A stretch of DNA of 64,000 bases from assembly GCA_905221605.1 (NCBI GenBank), contig CAJNDS010000444.1, positions 24,397 through 88,396 of the forward strand, read 5' to 3'. A program made the position numbers and the translations under genes. The notes beneath the pieces were generated by a model. The model ran no database searches. It saw nothing but the letters and a program-made list of their open reading frames with translations, and was not told where the DNA came from. Numbering within the stretch: position 1 is the first letter of the stretch; each line of letters begins with the position of its first letter. This document shows, in pieces, positions 29,649 to 40,880 of this stretch. Source of the stretch: Symbiodinium natans (lineage: Eukaryota > Sar > Dinophyceae > Suessiales > Symbiodiniaceae).

Positions 29649-29774
29649 GTGGAGTGGACGCATCCTGCATCGCGAGACTCTCAAACAGGTTCGACGCGGG
29701 GCTTTGGCCGTGCCGCATTCTGTTGGTCATGTTCACAAGCAACGTAGCCCCAAACCCTTAACCCAATGAGGTTT

Positions 29775-30115
29775 TAGGGTTGTTTACCAACAAACTTCCA
29801 TGTCGGTGGGGCTGAATCGTCCTCCGACTTCCATGCCGAACACGATGAACCGACGACGCCCTGGCCCGCCAGCCCGCCGTTCCGGGTAGGCATGACGCGG
29901 TACGCCGCATCCGAGGTCGGCACTGGTGGGGAGTGCTGTGAGGGCGGAGCTGGCGCCATCCCCCCTGCGACAGCAGCAGCGCACGAGACGCAGGATCAAG
30001 GTCACTGAAAAGCGTTTCGAACGCGCGCTGGTCGACAGAGGCGCTGGCGGCCAACCCTTTCGGGTCGGTGGACCGGCCGCTTCGGCAGGGTGAGCGCGCG
30101 GCGGCGCTCCCTCGC
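29775..30115 (-). pseudogene. RLE-type LINE fragment with large internal deletion
   Basis: On the minus strand: DQRAFETLFSDLDPASRALL, LSQGG, then in a second frame SSALTALPTSADLGC, and after a deletion RRRFIVFGMEVGGRFSPT. The first part is upstream of the zinc finger in the family and the last is downstream of the endonuclease core, so zinc finger and core are deleted. Confidence 0.6.
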
Positions 30116-30130
30116 ACAACGCAGCCCATG

Positions 30131-30779
30131 CCGGCACGTCGAGGCCGAGCGTTCTTAACAGCCCGGCCGCCTAATGGTTCGCTTCGGCCTTAAGCATGCG
30201 AACGCGTGTAACGGCAACACACGGAAACAATGCTCCACCATGGTCGATTCGTGTTGGTGCTAGTCCCTGTGTCAGCTCGTTGGCGACCGTTTCAGTGCTT
30301 GTTGTGGCCCATTTTTCTTACCCGGCCACGTGAGCAGCAGTTGCCATGTCAGGTTGCTCCAGGTTCCATCCCGGCGGACCTCGTTGCAACTGCTGTTGGT
30401 CAGAAGGCACGGTGGCACATTTTTCCAAAAGCATCCTGCAGCTGTCAAGTTTATGGCAATGCTGCTTGGACAACGTAGACACGTTTGGCTTCGCGACATG
30501 TCAAGGTCACAACCCCAAATGGTGTTGTTTATGAGCCCCTTGAGCTGGGTCTGCTTCTTAGCAAATGTGTTGGGTAGTTTCTTTCCGCATACCGAGTTTA
30601 TGTGCATACGAGACCATCTGAGGTACATCTGAGACGGGCCCAAGAAATGGGCCACCACGTGGAGGAGCCAATCTTCTGCTCAAGTCGCTCGGCTACTTTT
30701 GCCACACTGCTTCGCCACATTTGTGGAACATTTGCTTTCACGAACTTCCTTCTCTCTCTCTCTCTGGTTTTTCTTTTTC

Positions 30780-30814
<35 letters not shown>

Positions 30815-31618
30815 TTTTTTTCTCTCTCGAGGTATGCAGCGCACATCCAGAGCTTCGATGGCCCTGTTGTAGATTCGTCGACGTTCAGAGGCTCGTCCTG
30901 GCCCCGGACAAAGGCTTGAGCTGCATTGGCAAGCCCTAGAAGTACTGATTGTCGATGTGATGATATGTGACATGTGATGTTTGTACTGCTGAGGCGCAAG
31001 CCCAACAAGGTCGACTATGTCGAATGCAGGCTAAACGTTGATATGGCCTCAGCTTGCCATGGAGCCATGGTTTTGACTTCCGCCATGCAAGATGCAGCAA
31101 GCCTAGGACCCTTCGCTTCCAAATTGTCTCTTCGAAGTCCGGCCCTTGGCCCTTGGTTGGCGGATGTTGGCCGGCCTTGTTTCAAGAAAGTAGGATGGTG
31201 CTCAGGGCAGACCCTAGGCTGGTGGAGAGTTAGGCGCCCCTCGACCTACCGCGACTCCAGGGTAGGTTTTATTTTATATCCTACGTGAAGAAAAGCAAAA
31301 AAACGCAAAGCTTTTTTCCTTGACGCGTCGTTGTCATTATAGTCACAGTACTGTGTAACTTTTCAAAGATTTTTCCAAATAGAACATAGGGAAGTTGAGG
31401 GTTAGAACGACAGAACGCAAGAAGAAAGGAAACAACGGAAGAAGAAAGAAACACTTACGGAAAGAAATAAGAAAGAAGGAAGGGCCGTCCAAATCCGTCC
31501 TGCGAGCATTGTGTTTGACATGGAAGGCCTGCCCCCCGGCAACCCCTCCGTTTTTTAAGCCTTGCAAGCCTTCTCTATTAACAAAGGATCATGCCATTAG
31601 GAGGACTTGCGCTGAGAA
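30131..31618. other. No gene recognised; CT microsatellite at 30750-30828
   Basis: A (CT)n tract with T-runs lies at ~30750-30828. No exon with recognisable homology was found in this interval. 31395-31480 is purine-rich. Confidence 0.45.
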
Positions 31619-31623
31619 ATGAT

Positions 31624-31702
31624 GCTGCCGCTTCTGCTGCTGCCGCTTCTGCTGCTGCCGCTTCTGCTGCTGCTGCGGCGGCGGCGGCAGCCTGCTGCTG
31701 CG
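31624..31702 (+). repeat. 15-bp GCTGCCGCTTCTGCT repeat merging into GCN/GCG trinucleotides
   Basis: About three copies of CTGCTGCCGCTTCTG are followed by GCTGCTGCGGCGGCGGCGGC. The minus-strand frame is poly-Ala with regular Glu (AEAAA). It is most likely a microsatellite. Confidence 0.8.
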
Positions 31703-31706
31703 ACGA

Positions 31707-32030
31707 ACTTTGATAACATACAGTACGTTTAAAGAGGCGCCCGGGCAATATTAATACTATAATACTAATGATGTAGTTCTCACGCACTCTTTTTATTGGA
31801 TTACAAATGAACGCAGTGAGTGCGTGAATACAATAATAAAGAGTGAGAACGAAACCACAACTGCAGGAAATCCACCAATCATAACCTCTTCACTTAGTAT
31901 TAACCGGGTGAACAAGGGGTTAATAGCGTACTAAAAGCCCTATAAAAATACTAAATTATAAGGAACCTGTGACGCATGAATTTAGTATTTTTTAACAGGC
32001 TTTTGGGGAAGTGTCTGTAAGGTTGGGACA
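31707..32030. other. AT-rich island with a ~20-bp inverted repeat
   Basis: This block is much more AT-rich than its neighbours. GTTCTCACGCACTCTTTTTATTG (31776-31798; two pieces of the arm, GTTCTCAC and CTCTTTTTATTG, pair) faces CAATAATAAAGAGTGAGAAC (31831-31850), with ACGCACTC/GAGTGCGT (31782/31818) as a nested alternative. It could be the remains of a small DNA element; no coding capacity. Confidence 0.45.
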
Positions 32031-32906
32031 CAAGACCCTGAGAACTTGGATGTAGAACTCAAGCCTTTGGTAACAGCCTGGTGATTGTACTTCGTTCCCT
32101 TGTTCGTTCATGTAATTCACTTTTGAATACTGCCGACCGACCAGATTCAGGAAATCAAAGGTCAGGAATTTCAGCTCTGTGCCTTAATCTTGCAGGTGGG
32201 TCCAGCCACACTCCCAGGCGATAACAAGAGTCATGAATGGTGTTTTTCCCTTTTTCTTTTCTCTTCTTGTTAAGGGCGCTTTTGGGCACAATGAGTATTG
32301 CTAAGTTCCCGACTATTTCCGACTGCATCAGGGCCTCGCAACTAACCAGTACGCAATGGACAGTCACGGCTGAAGTTCGCACAAACCGTCACAAACCAAG
32401 GCTGTAAAGCTCATGAAGGTTGGAGCCAAAGGCGGGTCTGTTTTCTGCATGTGGATATGGCCAGCTTATGCTGCAGCAGGTCGTGCTGTTTGCCCGCCTA
32501 GCTTGAGTTATGGCTGTTGCCTCAGATGTCGTGAGCACTTGGTTCATGACTCTTGGGCGGCTCAAAAGCAAAGCACCCTGTGGTGAGAGTGAGCTCTTAG
32601 GACTCATACCTTACTCACGTCGCCTAGCGGCATGGTGCACGCTGAGGGTAAGCTCACGTTTGCTTCGCGAAAGAAGCCTGCGCAAGAACACGAGTTATTC
32701 TGGACAGCGAGCTGAGTTGTTCGCAGATTGCGCGTCCGAGTTTTGCACGATGTCTTCTCAAGTTCAAAAGTGTGAGGCTCCACCATTTGGGCCTTTTAAG
32801 GAGCCAGCGCTTGCAGGGATTCTTTCCACTTACGCAACCAGCCGTATAACTTGCAAGATTTGCATCAGTGCTGAAATTGCGGCTGCTGGTGCTTTCCCCA
32901 GGCGAG

Positions 32907-33110
32907 GGCAAGGTGGCCTTTGATGCTGATGAGAATGCTGACGTCAAGAAGGCCCATGCGAAAGAATGCGTATGAGTCAGGTCGTCTTGCGTCGTTCATG
33001 TTTGGCCAGGTTGAAGCAGGCTCCACACTTTATTACGACTTGGAGCTGTTCGACTCCCAGCCGATGAAAGCCATACCGTGTTTGACTGTGTTTTAGGTTA
33101 TGAGAGTGCA
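32907..33110 (+). CDS. Exon-like coding island, unknown protein
   Basis: GEGKVAFDADENADVKKAHA (from ~32911, after CCCCAG) is followed, one base out of frame, by AYESGRLASFMFGQVEAGST and LYYDLELFDSQPMKAIP (to ~33080). The composition is clearly protein-like and distinct from intronic sequence nearby. The frame change near 32965 is either a very short intron-like segment or an indel. I cannot name the family. The C-terminal LYYDLELF resembles the last strand of FKBP-type folds, but the other FKBP motifs were not found. It could belong to a gene upstream of, or to the N-terminus of, the plastid-protein gene at 34.9 kb. Confidence 0.35.
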
Positions 33111-33264
33111 GTCTGAGGATTCGCATTATCAAGCCCTGAGTTGTCTTCATCCTCTGTGCATACCGTGCCGGTCGACTTGAGCTGCACAAATGCAGGACGC
33201 CTCTGCAGAGTACGTTTGTTGACGGTACCGTCATACTCTGTGCTTGCTGTGCTTGCTCCAGCAT

Positions 33265-33434
33265 CTGCTTGATGAACCGGCAAGCGGCTCACAGATGGGG
33301 AAACGAAATTAAATCTGTCGGGGTGCCAGAAAAGTTTTTGCCAACATCAAGAGACCCAGAGCCTGTCCGTAGCAGTAGTGTGACATCTCGGAAATACATC
33401 ACTCTTCTGAGTCAACCCGCTTTGGAATCCTGAT
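33265..33434 (+). CDS. Exon-like coding island ending in a stop, unknown protein
   Basis: After GCTCCAG the frame reads ICLMNRQAAHRWGNEIKSVG, VPEKFLPTSRDPEPVRSSS, VTSRKYITLLSQPALES and stops at ~33432. It has even composition and no simple repeats. It might be the last exon of the gene containing the 32.9-33.1 kb island. No homology recognised. Confidence 0.3.
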
Positions 33435-34928
33435 GCTCTGCTGAACAATGCACTGGAACCCTCGAAAATCGATCGCTTGAAGCCTGTCTGTGTAGGCGCA
33501 ACGCATCAGAAGCTCACACGCTCATGTTTGCTGCATCGCATCGCGCCTACACCTGCAAGCTAAGCTGTCGAAGCCGCAATGGCGCCAGCCACTGAGTCAT
33601 GCTGTCGTCAAGGCCTATATAGATAGAATCTAGAAACTGACTGGAAACTGACCTAGGACACAAGGATTGCATCGCTTCCAGCAGAGCGAGCGTTCCTTCA
33701 GCAGCCCTGGGCGAATGTCACTTCGCGCAGGCTCGATTTTTGGTGGCACAGTCACTATTTTCAAGCAGCCCGAAAGCCACCACAGGCTCCCGAACAGCTT
33801 GCACATTCAAACTTGGCTCTGCAAAGATATCGTTACTTTGCCTGTCGCGCGCGGATGCTGTGGCTGCATCTCACTCGCAGTAGTGCCAATTCACGAGGCA
33901 TCGATGCAGGGCAGATCAGGGCAGTGTCAGCACGGTTGGATTAGGCAGGACACGCTGAGCACAGGGAAGGCAGGCACGATATAAGAACTTCGAAGCATTT
34001 GCAGCAATCTGATATTTTGCTTCGGGGCGTCATGCTTCGAAAACGTGGCCTGGCAGCCGTGGTGGCTTGACTGAATTCATGACAAGAGTTTAAGTTGAAT
34101 CGGAGAATGATGTTTGCTTTGGCGTGCGGGCTGTGGTGAGACACATGCGAGGCATGTTTGCTGGCAGTGACTGGCCTGGCCTGCCAACCGCTGGTGTGTC
34201 TAGTTCTGGGTGGATGGGCTCAGCAAGGCGCTTTGCATCGAAGGACTCGCTTCGCAGGTAGCGATGTTTCAATACGCAGGCGAAAGAACAAGCCCGCGAG
34301 TGGCCCTGGGAGCATCACTTGGGGAGGCGGGCAGTGAGTGAGCAGACCGATGTGAAGGCCAGTGACAAACCTAGTTTCCCAACCGACAAGTGGGGCTGTT
34401 AGATTTCAAGGACAACACGGCACACATATGCACACATCATGTGTCGCACGTCAGGACAGCAGGCAGGCCAGGGAGGGAGGCCCAGGCACAAAGAAGATTA
34501 ACCAACCCAAGGACAACGTACCAGAATGTTGCCTTTACAATGTCTATATAGCAATGAGGCTCAGGCGGACAAGGAGGGCTACTGTGCACTGTCCTATCCC
34601 CAGCCCACCATACCCGTCGAATCCCCGTCCTAAGCGCGCCGCCAGCCGAAAAGTATGATTTTTCGGGCGCGGCATCTTGATACTTTTCCCACTTTTTTCG
34701 CCCTTTCGCGACTTTTCGCACCCTTTAGTGGCTTTAGTGGTGCTACCCTTGTGGTACTTTTCGCGCTTTTCGGGACCGTACGGCTTTTCGCACTTCTCGA
34801 TTTTTCGCGTCTTGGGGGGCTGTCCGTCCTCTCCTAAAGCAAATATCATGCAGGCTGTTCAGGGGGAGGTTGCTGATGTTCGAAGTGGTACTTGTACACT
34901 TGTTGCTGCAAGCAGCTCTCGCTGCCAG
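33435..34928. other. No exon recognised; TTTTCGC-rich repeat at 34665-34830
   Basis: 34665-34830 contains about ten irregular ACTTTTCGC/CTTTTCGCG units. The rest has no supported gene feature. Confidence 0.4.
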
Positions 34929-37900
34929 GCGTTTCAGCTTCCGCCAGAGAAAGTGGTAAAGGCATGCTGCAAGCCATCAAGCTGAGATTTACAAAGGAGA
35001 TCCAAAAAAGGAGATCCCTTCAAGATTTCACATGCGCAGGCCGTATCAAAAGCAGGACCACGAGTGACCACATCTGATGTTGCCGCTGCTGGCGGTCTGA
35101 GTCTGGAGGAGGCACAAAGAGCGGCAGAGTTGCAGCTCCGTGTGTTGTTCAGAAAAAAGCTCATCTTGCCAGGCGCGCAAAGGCCTGGTAGAGCTTGCTG
35201 GTGCACTGGGGGCAAAAGCCGACATTGAGGTTTCCAAGACAGGCAGAAGATGCACCAACGGTTGTGCTTGGGAAGCCCGTCGGTCTGAAATGTCTGGAAG
35301 TGTCTCGAGATTCGTCTCGAGGTGAGCTCGTTTATCGCTTCCCATCCGACGTGAAGGGGGCATTGTCAAAGGCTTCTTCAGCTGCAGCAGCTCGGGAGGT
35401 GCGGACAGTGCAGACTTGTCACATCTTGATCATCTTGTCTTTGGGCACCGCATATGGTGACATTAGATGACCTTGTGTGGACATTTTCTGCAGGCATGGA
35501 ACAAAGCCAAGCCGACCGCTACTTGGCTTGAGCTTGAGCATGCATCGAATGCATCGAAACCATGGTTGTAGGTGACAGTCAGCTCGAGGTTTTCACAGCA
35601 CTCCGAGCTGCTTTCGGTGTGGCTCTATTTGCTTCTATCGCTGTCATATACACAGCGATCATTGCTATCAGTACCTCCAGCTCAGACCGGGACCGTGCAA
35701 GCTGCTTTGGATGTGCTTCAGTTTCACCATGCCCGAGCCATCTCCCGTATGTTTCCGAATCATTGTGCAATGAAGTCGCCTGCATTCGTGTGTTCGTTTC
35801 CGAGAAGCTTCAGTCAAACCTTGGGCTCCCCAAGCATTGTGGACAATGTAGGTGAATATCGCGAACCGTCTGTTGGCCAGGAACCACCAGCGAAACAAAT
35901 AGTATGCAGTAAAGCAAACATGTCTAGCTTCGGAAGCCAGATGTTCATCCAGTAAGGAATGCTGGGTCTGACACACTGCTGAGCAGACATTGTTGACATT
36001 TCCAGCTGCCCTTCGATTCCGCAAGCCTGACAAGGGCTCACAGCCCAAGCTGGAAAAGGACCCTACCCTTAAACGTTGAAACCGGCCAGGCCGCAGCGCA
36101 CATGTATGCAGCGTGCGTGTGTGCGACAGGGGAATAGCTTGGCTCGTCTGCGGATTGGTCATTGCAGATACCAGCATCAGCCCGGTGATTGCGATCCCCG
36201 CCACGGCCACGTGATCCTGAAGGATGTGCAACATAGAGACAAAACACACAAAATCCTCGAGGCAGCTCTTTCAGCTGCCAACGCTGGCTGCATGCACCGA
36301 GTGCCCGTGCAGGCTGTGCTGTGCAGGTCACCAGCGGCTAGAGCGCGCCTGATTACGATCGCGCGTGATGGCATTTCAAGCTAGCGAGGCCCTTGCAACA
36401 GTGTCGTCCAGCCGATGAGTTTGAGAATGACACGGCCAGTGTGCTTCTATGCAGGCATGCGCACGCACGCGCACACAGACAGCGTAGACTAGCGCTCTGT
36501 CCAGGTGTCTCGTGAAGTTGGCTCTACACTTCGCCCGCGTTGTTTCCGTTGCAGCCCCCCAAGTTTGCAGAGTTCGCCCAACATCATCATTGGAAAAGAA
36601 GACGGATTCACAACGAGCAGCCACGTCGAACTGCTAATCTGTTGTTTTGACTGCCTTGATCCAGCTTGTTCGTTTCCATACGACATCCATCAATTCCGTG
36701 GAATCGGAGTGCCACAGTTTTTTTGGCAGGACCGCGATGACCGACGAAGAGGTGGAGACTCATTTGGCGGAGGTGGCTTTGGCTTTGGTCCGACGCTTTA
36801 TTACGGCCCGTCGTTGCTTGGCAGCAGCAGCTTCGTTGTGCACCTTTAGGCTTGGACAGGTTGGTGAGGTGTGTCAAGCCCGAAGCCGCGAAGCGCTTCA
36901 TTCTGCCCTGGTTCCAGCCAAAATGAGGATTCTAGGGGAAGGTGTTTGTAGAGGCCTGTTGGCTAAGACCCCGTAGTTAAGGCTCCGGGGACAGCTAGGA
37001 AACCAACAGGGAGAAAGCTCAGAGACTGAGACCTTTGAAATTGAGTCTATGTTCTTGAGTTGAAAACCAGATTGATGGGGAGCTAAATGAAAGCCACCGA
37101 ACATGATGTGGCCATTTTGGCTATGAAGCCCCAATGGATTGGGGGGCAATTTCAAAGTGCCCACCCAACCCACCCTGGGGGGGTCCGATCTACCAAAGGT
37201 GGATCGGCCTCCGAGCTACGACGTGGGATCAGTCCACCTCCTGATATTGAGTGAGAAGAGCTAGTGTACTTTTCTGGGGACATTGCGCCATAATCTCACT
37301 CCAGGAACTAGTTCAGGCGACGCAGGATTTGCAGATCATCGTGGAAGTTGAGATTGCAGGTAACTTGCCTGGGTTATAAAAAAGGTAACTTGCGAAAAAA
37401 AGGGCCGCGTTTGGTGAAGGTATGTGCAGGTTCATGGTAAACAGACGGAGACCTTTCAATCTGCATCAACGTCTACCAAACAGAATCAGTGGTTACAGAT
37501 TTGGAAAGCTTGTGTCAAGAGCAGTCAGTGGGCGTGATTCGCGTGACAGACTGAAGTTGAAAAATCGCCTGTTCCGCACAAGCCTTGCAATGTCTGGGCT
37601 AGGTGCTCAGCAGGATCTTGCGGTGCGATGTTTGTAAGCGTACTGGGTTTGGTGCGTGCAGCCGGCTTGTCTGGGACTGATCTTCTTGCTATGGCCCCGG
37701 TACACGTGACATCTGTGACATGCTTGCTCAGTACTGCTTGTTCCGTGGTGTGTGATGTGGGTTTATGAACCCAGAGAGCTCCAACGGGTTCATAGGCAGA
37801 CCTTCCCTTTGCCACAGACACGTGGATCGCGCATATCGAATTCGTATTCGTTAGCCGGCCAGATCCCTCTTCGCTTCCAAGGCTGTAGGTGTTGTGGAAA

Positions 37901-40880
37901 TCAGATAAGTAGGTCTGTCAACTGGGATCACAAGGAGAAGGCTCTGCTTCACAGTCCACAGTGGACCCTCTCCCAGCGACCCGGTGCCGAGATATCTTCA
38001 GGAAACTGGACTCTGCGCTAGGAGGGGCGTCATCTAGAAGTTCACGTCAACCAGCCACACTGTTCTCCGGCCGAAGTGAGGATGCCTGTCTGGCATCCTG
38101 AGGAGCTTGTCAAGCTCGAGCTTTGGAGCTGGAGGCATTTAAGTGAACCTAGTTTCATGACAGGGTTAGTCTCTGAATGAGGGTCCTGCCCGGACATATT
38201 CAATGTTCTTTGTGAACCAAACCAACATAAACCAACCGATGCCGTCAGGGCATGAGAAAAAAAACGAGAGCGATGTGTGGCTGGTCACGTTGCCAGATGA
38301 CTCGGTTATGCGTTCAGCCATGCGACCAGCAGCTGTAATGTGGTGGGCGCCGCTTCAGGCCTTTCGACGTTATATTTTACAGACCATATTACTCGTATGG
38401 TGGCGTCTACGATGAGCGCCTTGGTGAGCAGGTAGCTTGCCGTTTGAGATCCTCATCGCAAGCCCTCTAATTCTCTTGCAGTTGGCAGCCTCGAAATTCA
38501 CCGCCGAAAATGGGCTTCCTCGAATCCGTGTACAGCATCTTGGCTGTCAGTAATTTGATGCAAGATGCTTCATGCAAATTTTGTCTCAACACCAGGCTTC
38601 GTCTTTGGCGATGGGGATCCGAATTCTGGCCGCTGCTAGCTGAAACAGCTTGTTCGAGAACGGCATGTTGGCGCATTTTGGCACATTGCCCCAACTTTAC
38701 CACTGAGGCTTGGATCGACAACTTGCGGCTGTGGCAGCTCTAGCCAGACGGAACGGAGGAGTTTTGACAGCCGAACAGATGGCGCCGTTGAGCCTTGACT
38801 GACACGAGAACTGTTTGAGGTGGGAATCCTAGCAATCCGACGGCTTGCTAAAACAGTGCATGATTGGGCAGTGGGAAATGCAAGCTCTGAGGCTAGACCC
38901 ACCAGCATACAAATCCCCGGACGCCACATACAATGCTGCTCAGCTTCGACATTTGTCAGAGTCTTTTGCGCCTATGTTTCAGGGGCTGTTGCAGCATTAA
39001 GTGCCCTTAGCCCTTAGCGAGTTGTTGGCTTGTATCTTCCAGTGGCGTCTGAACGGTTGCAAGATGCTGTTCGGCAATCTCTCTTGAGGTAAATGAAAGC
39101 TGGGTGCTGCCGGCCGTTTCAAGGCTGAACGCAAGGCCTGAAGTGGCAGATGATGGACACATCGCTTGGCGCTCAGCAGGCAAATCGTACAGCTATCTTG
39201 AATGCTAAAGCCGGCAACATGGTAAACCCTCATCTTGCTTCTTCGTGCTGCAATGTTTTCCGTCTAAAGGTTTACATTTTCGACGACTTACAGACCACAG
39301 CAGGCATGGTAGATCACGGAGGAGTTTTTCAGCCTGCAATGACGTGAGAGGTGAACTTTCTTCTTGCAAGCCCCCGGCGATCTTGGAGGCGTGAATTGCG
39401 CAATTCGGTTTGCGCATACGTTTGCGCTGAAGTTTGAGCCTACTGTGGGCTGGCCCGGTTAGGACACGCAAGCTAGTAGCTGAAGTTGTTGCTGGCTTGC
39501 CAGGAGGACGAGGTTCCTTTCTCATTGGCAGATGAGGGCAATCTCACGCTTGTGGTATTGCTAGGCCGGTCTCGCGCTGTCCTGCATGTTGCCATTATGT
39601 ATGTGCGTGCGGCACTAGTGCTAATGTTTTGCCTTGCGGTTGCCGCATACTGTTGTTGTGGAGCCCAGGCGTGGCAAACCTTGTCGGAGCTGATGCCTGG
39701 CGGCATTCATCAGGGTTATGAAATGTGGACCATCAGTTGAAGCTTCATCCAAATTCTTTTTTTACTAGTTGCGAGCCTTTTCCAGGCCTACCTGGGTGCC
39801 CAGTTTGCAGGTTTGGGAGGCTACAAGCTGGCAGGCCGGATGGCTTTCACGTGTTCGCTGACCTTGTGCCCTGCGTTGTCATTGCAAGGCTTCTTGGGGG
39901 CGGTGAAAACCTTCTACCCAGGACTGCTGGCTTATGCAGCGGGCGTCTCATTGTTTTTAGCATGTGGGAAGTTGTGGGACATACATACATACATACATAC
40001 ATATATACATACATACATACATACATACATACATACATACATACATACATACATACACACATACATACAGTCATAGAAAATGATTTAGCACGCAATGCTT
40101 TCAAACCAATAGCGAAATAACTTTAAGGGTTCCTACATGTATTGATAAGGTGGGCTTCTTTGCAGCTCCGGCTGTACGCTTCCTCGGCCTCGGGAAGACG
40201 AATGGATTTCGGGCTGCAGTGGTCAGTCGAGATGTGCTTGTACTCTCTGTGTACCAAGCTTGTAAGCATTGCGAGTTCTGTGTTTCGCACGTGTGAACTT
40301 TTATGCGCTCTTACGTTGCAGAATGTGCACGGCGTGCACGTTTATCGACCATCCCGGACCGTCCTGGGTGCTGTTGACAGGGATAGTGAGTTGATAGTGG
40401 ATGGGGGCGTTCCAGGCTCGAAGCGGAGCACGGGGCATGCAGGGTTGGTGGCACGAAACTTCCGACGCTCCCGTTCGCAGTATACCATTGTACAACCTGG
40501 TAGATTCCTGGTAGATTCCTGGTAGATGGAAGCTTTACTGCACGTGGTGACCGGCTGCTGAGATCTGAGCCGTCTCCTTCACACTCGCGCCTCGACCCCT
40601 TCCTTCTTCCCAAATTCCTTCCTTGGGCTGCCTCGGTCGCCCCCAGTATCTCCCAGTTATGTGGGTAAGGAATCCATGCCCATACCGCCAGAGAACTTGA
40701 ACAGCTCCTGCGACCTTGTTTTGTCACCTCACCTGAGGTCAGATTCAGCAGCGGAACAGGAACCGCAAAGACTGGCTGAACATACTGCGGTCCGGCGCTG
40801 TTGACGGAAAGCTTGCCCAGGCCAAACCCAAACAGTTGAGAAGCAGAGAGGAGTGGTGCGAGAACTTCATCAAGATGAGT
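34929..40880 (+). CDS. Multi-exon gene for a plastid protein of the At5g03900 family
   Basis: The deduced protein follows the plant/algal plastid family of Arabidopsis At5g03900 (annotated as iron-sulfur cluster biosynthesis family; exact role unknown to me). Exons seen, with peptides: 34929-34961 LPPEKVVK; 35040-35111 VTTSDVAAAGGLSLEE; 35173-35242 ARKGLVELAGALG; 35322-35398 ELVYRFPSDVKGAL; 35589-~35690 FGVALFASIAVIYTAIIAIS (membrane segment); 36730-36815 DRDDRRRGGDSF, GFGPTLYYGPS; 38359-38415 PFDVIFYRPYYSYGG; ~38482-38534 PPKMGFLESVY; 38596-38628 FVFGDGDPNSG; 38708-38789 LDRQLAAVAALARRNGGVLT; 38892-~38984 LLDPPAYKSPDATY; ~39062-39163 ESWVLPAVSRLNARPEVADD; 39270-~39308 VYIFDDLQTTA; 39513-39564 FSLADEGNLTLVVLLG; 39786-39834 AYLGAQFAGLGGYKLAG; 39889-39944 FLGAVKTFYPGLLAYAAG; 40150-40186 VGFFAAPAVRFLG; 40738-~40880 IQQRNRNRKDWLNILRSG. 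Reading phases fit at most junctions, mostly with GC donors. N-terminal transit peptide and last exon(s) not located. Confidence 0.8.
39980..40069 (+). repeat. (CATA)n microsatellite in an intron
   Basis: About 22 CATA units with small interruptions (CATATATA, CACACATA) lie between the exons at 39889-39944 and 40150-40186 of the plastid-protein gene, hence intronic. Confidence 0.9.

Noticed and set aside
33017-33080. FKBP-type prolyl isomerase exon (LYYDLELF)
   Set aside because: Only the terminal-strand-like motif is present; the FKBP hydrophobic pocket motifs were not found nearby, so no function was assigned.
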